The position numbers were made by a program, and so were the translations under genes. The notes beneath the pieces are model-generated. The model saw only the letters and a list, made by a program, of their open reading frames with translations. It did no database searches and was not told the origin of the DNA. Below are positions 61,874 through 64,000 of a stretch of 64,000 bases of DNA, piece by piece. The stretch is from Novosphingobium profundi (GTDB lineage: Bacteria > Pseudomonadota > Alphaproteobacteria > Sphingomonadales > Sphingomonadaceae): contig NZ_JAIVLF010000001.1 in assembly GCF_020524485.1 (NCBI RefSeq), positions 1-64,000 of the forward strand. Reading direction: 5' to 3'. Numbering within the stretch: the stretch's first letter is position 1; each line of letters begins with the position of its first letter.

Positions 61874-64000
61874 TCAGCTGGCGGGCAGGCTCGCGCCCGG
61901 AGGCACCATGGCTTCGGGCACCGTGCGCAGATGCAGGTCGCGCTGCGGGAAGGGGATCTCGATGTCCTCGTCTGTAAAGCGGCGCGCAATCGTGAAGTTC
62001 ATGCGCGAGCCGGCGAGGAAGGCCTCGATGGCATCGGAAGCGAAGGCCTGGAGCCTGAGGTCAAGCGAGCTGTCGCCAAAGCCGGTCATGATCACCACCG
62101 GCTCGGGATAGGCCAGCACGCCTTCATCCTTTGCAGCGATGTCGAGCAGGACCTCGCGCACGCGTTCAAGGTCCGTGCCGTAGGCCACGCCAATCGGTAC
62201 GACCACGCGCGAAGGGCCGGACGAGAAGCTGCGATTCTTCACCACGCCCGCGATCAGCTGCGAATTGGGGACAATGATCTGGTGGCGGTCGAAGGTCTCG
62301 ATATGGGTCGAGCGCACCGCGATCTTGCGCACGATGCCCGAATTATCGCCCACCTCGATCCAGTCGCCGACCTTCACCGGGCGCTCGATGAGAAGGAGGA
62401 TGCCGCTGGTGAAGTTCTCCACCACCGACTGCAGGCCAAAGCCCAGCCCCACCGAAAGCGCGCCCGCCACGAAAGCAAGGTTGGAGAGGTCGAGCCCGGT
62501 CGTCGCGATGGCGATCAGCGCGGCCAGCGTGATGCCCAGATACCCCAGGAAGGTGAGGAGCGCGGCCTCGGCGCCCGCGTCCATCGCGAACTCGGGAAGC
62601 ACCGTCACCTTGAGGAAGCGCTGCAGCCAGCGGGTAATGAAGAAGCCCAGGAAGAAGACCGCCGCGAAAGTCGCGACATCCCCGATCGAGAGGCGCACCT
62701 CGCCAAGGTCCACGCCATTGCGCAGGAGCAGGATGCCGTCGGAAATCTCCGCGCCGCTGAAACCCCAGATCATGGCGATGATCGGGAGCACCAGCAGCGT
62801 CAGGAGGAAACCGGCCGCCAGCGGCACGAAGTGGAGCGCGCGGCGGTAGGCGTGCAGCTTTCCGGTGGCGAGGAGGCCCGTCACCAGCGCGATCGAGCGG
62901 TGGAAGTAGATCGCGATGCCGATGACCGCGAGGCTGATCAGCGTCGAGGCGAAGAGGAAGCGCGCGAGCATGGCATAGCCCACCAGCGCGGCGAGCACCG
63001 AGGCCGCGCCGAACAGGCGCATCAGGCGCGAGATGGGGGTGGCGAAGTCGATGGCCTCGTGGGACGCCACGCTCTGCGCATCGGCCTCGATCCGCGCCTT
63101 CTGGAAGGCGCTGGAGAGGTGCCATAGCAGCCACGCGCCGATCACGGCGAGGATCGCGGACAGGACGTGGGAGACGTTGGCTCCTACCGCGCCGTGGTTT
63201 TCCAGGCTGCTGAGCACCGAGATCAGCGCGAGCAGGATCGTGAGGCGCTGGATCGTGCGGTTGGCGCTCTCACCATCTTCTTCCGGCAGGGAGATCAGGC
63301 GCAGCTGGGGAAAGGGGGAGAGGACCGCCCCTCGGCCCAGCCAGCGTCCCACCGCGATAAGGCCGCCCGCCCCGATAAGCGAGGGCACGATGCCCACGAC
63401 AATATCCTTGGGCATGAGCGGCAGGAGGATCAGGAGCGCGGTGGTGACGCAGATGGCCAGAATGATCGCGAAGACGACGGTGGCGCTGGCATCGAGCGCG
63501 AGGGTCCAGGCAAGCTTGCTCGCGATCGAGGTGGCCCGTGCCCGGCGCCGGTCGACAAGGGCCGACAGCCACTTCCAGCCCAGCAGGCCGAGCATGGGCA
63601 CGCCCACGATCACGACGAGGCTGCCCGCGATCATCCCTGCGATGGAGACTTCGCCCTGTTCCCGGCGGAACTCGCGGGTGCGGGCCTGCGCGGTGGCGAA
63701 GGCTTCCATGAGTTCGCCGCCCGCACGAATCCACTGGCGTGGATCCAGAGGGGACACGTCGTGGGAGAAGAGGCGCTGCTTGGTCAGCGAGGCGAGGCGG
63801 GCGTCGATCTCGGAGACCAGCACGGCGGCGCGGGCCTGTGCGCTCTGTAGGCGCAGCGTGGGGCGCATCAGCTTGCTGAGGGTGGCTTCCAGCCGGGCCC
63901 GTTCCTCGGTCACGCTTTCCGGTTCGTTCTCGCCTTCGGCGGGCGGCTCGCCCAGCCCCTCGATCTGCGCTTCTAGGATGCGCAGATCGAGCGATCCGTC
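61874..64000 (-). CDS. MscS-family mechanosensitive channel with DUF3772 domain (partial, runs off window)
   Basis: The frame is open from 61874 to the window end with no start that is clearly real, so the N-terminus is missing. The visible 709 residues give a periplasmic DUF3772-like helical region (SKLMRPTLRLQSAQARAAVL; SPLDPRQWIRAGG), about ten membrane helices, and the MscS core: VGLGFGLQSVVENFTSGILL, ERPVKVGDWIEVGD, and a C-terminal beta domain (FPQRDLHLRTVPEAMVPPG). It opens under membrane tension. Confidence 0.88.
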   Translation of the reverse strand, partial: DGSLDLRILEAQIEGLGEPPAEGENEPESVTEERARLEATLSKLMRPTLRLQSAQARAAVLVSEIDARLASLTKQRLFSHDVSPLDPRQWIRAGGELMEAFATAQARTREFRREQGEVSIAGMIAGSLVVIVGVPMLGLLGWKWLSALVDRRRARATSIASKLAWTLALDASATVVFAIILAICVTTALLILLPLMPKDIVVGIVPSLIGAGGLIAVGRWLGRGAVLSPFPQLRLISLPEEDGESANRTIQRLTILLALISVLSSLENHGAVGANVSHVLSAILAVIGAWLLWHLSSAFQKARIEADAQSVASHEAIDFATPISRLMRLFGAASVLAALVGYAMLARFLFASTLISLAVIGIAIYFHRSIALVTGLLATGKLHAYRRALHFVPLAAGFLLTLLVLPIIAMIWGFSGAEISDGILLLRNGVDLGEVRLSIGDVATFAAVFFLGFFITRWLQRFLKVTVLPEFAMDAGAEAALLTFLGYLGITLAALIAIATTGLDLSNLAFVAGALSVGLGFGLQSVVENFTSGILLLIERPVKVGDWIEVGDNSGIVRKIAVRSTHIETFDRHQIIVPNSQLIAGVVKNRSFSSGPSRVVVPIGVAYGTDLERVREVLLDIAAKDEGVLAYPEPVVIMTGFGDSSLDLRLQAFASDAIEAFLAGSRMNFTIARRFTDEDIEIPFPQRDLHLRTVPEAMVPPGASLPAS

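Overview
The window is GC-rich alphaproteobacterial chromosome, most likely from a sphingomonad (Novosphingobium-like). This placing is inferred from the tightly packed GTG/ATG-coupled genes, the FnrL-type regulator, the ccoNOQP-ccoGHIS layout, the large TonB-dependent receptor and the IS3 type. No rRNA, prophage, CRISPR array or plasmid gene is seen. A few long open frames lie antisense to real genes and are codon-bias shadows.

Layout. 0-1.6 kb: initiator tRNA-Met, a partial copy of a dispersed palindromic repeat, and a complete but decayed IS3-family element with 25-bp imperfect ends and a 3-bp target duplication. 1.7-21.1 kb: a microaerobic respiration block. It holds an FNR-type [4Fe-4S] regulator, an OmpW-like porin, the cbb3 oxidase operon ccoNOQP, its assembly genes ccoGHIS, oxygen-independent hemN, a PilZ protein, cydDC and cydABX. 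FNR boxes lie before ccoN (perfect), before the cydA/cydD divergent pair, before hemN (degenerate) and near the PilZ gene. A free-standing terminator lies beyond the PilZ box and could mark a small RNA. 21.4-27.0 kb: a sulfide/persulfide detoxification block with a TSUP transporter, a PTP-like/SQR fusion, two YeeE/YedE halves, a persulfide-dioxygenase-like MBL protein, and, divergent, a 1-Cys peroxiredoxin coupled to a BigR/SqrR-like ArsR repressor. 27.1-37.8 kb: housekeeping and stress genes (LytM peptidase, DUF455, Bcp, GlnE, M28 lipoprotein peptidase, agmatine deiminase, bestrophin, acetyltransferase). 37.9-42.4 kb: spermidine-synthase-like enzyme, acetyltransferase and ThrRS. ThrRS is preceded by a previously unlabelled threonine-rich leader peptide with attenuator-like hairpins. 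Then comes a small membrane-protein/XRE-regulator operon with a palindromic operator candidate. 42.3-55.2 kb: membrane protein, hydrolase, TPR protein, luciferase-like monooxygenase, ferredoxin reductase, MHS transporter, an FkbM methyltransferase behind an AT-rich patch, QueG, an ABC exporter, exported MsrB and an MFS transporter. 55.3-64 kb: methyltransferase, secreted NTF2-like protein, TonB-dependent receptor, divergent Tat-type carboxylesterase, and an MscS channel that runs off the window.

How the genes work together. The first 21 kb encode two high-affinity terminal oxidases with their heme, copper and ABC-transporter maturation genes under one oxygen sensor. The next 6 kb handle reduced sulfur, a natural partner because sulfide poisons heme-copper oxidases and feeds electrons to quinone. 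A 115-125 bp two-palindrome repeat recurs at four intergenic sites in the window.
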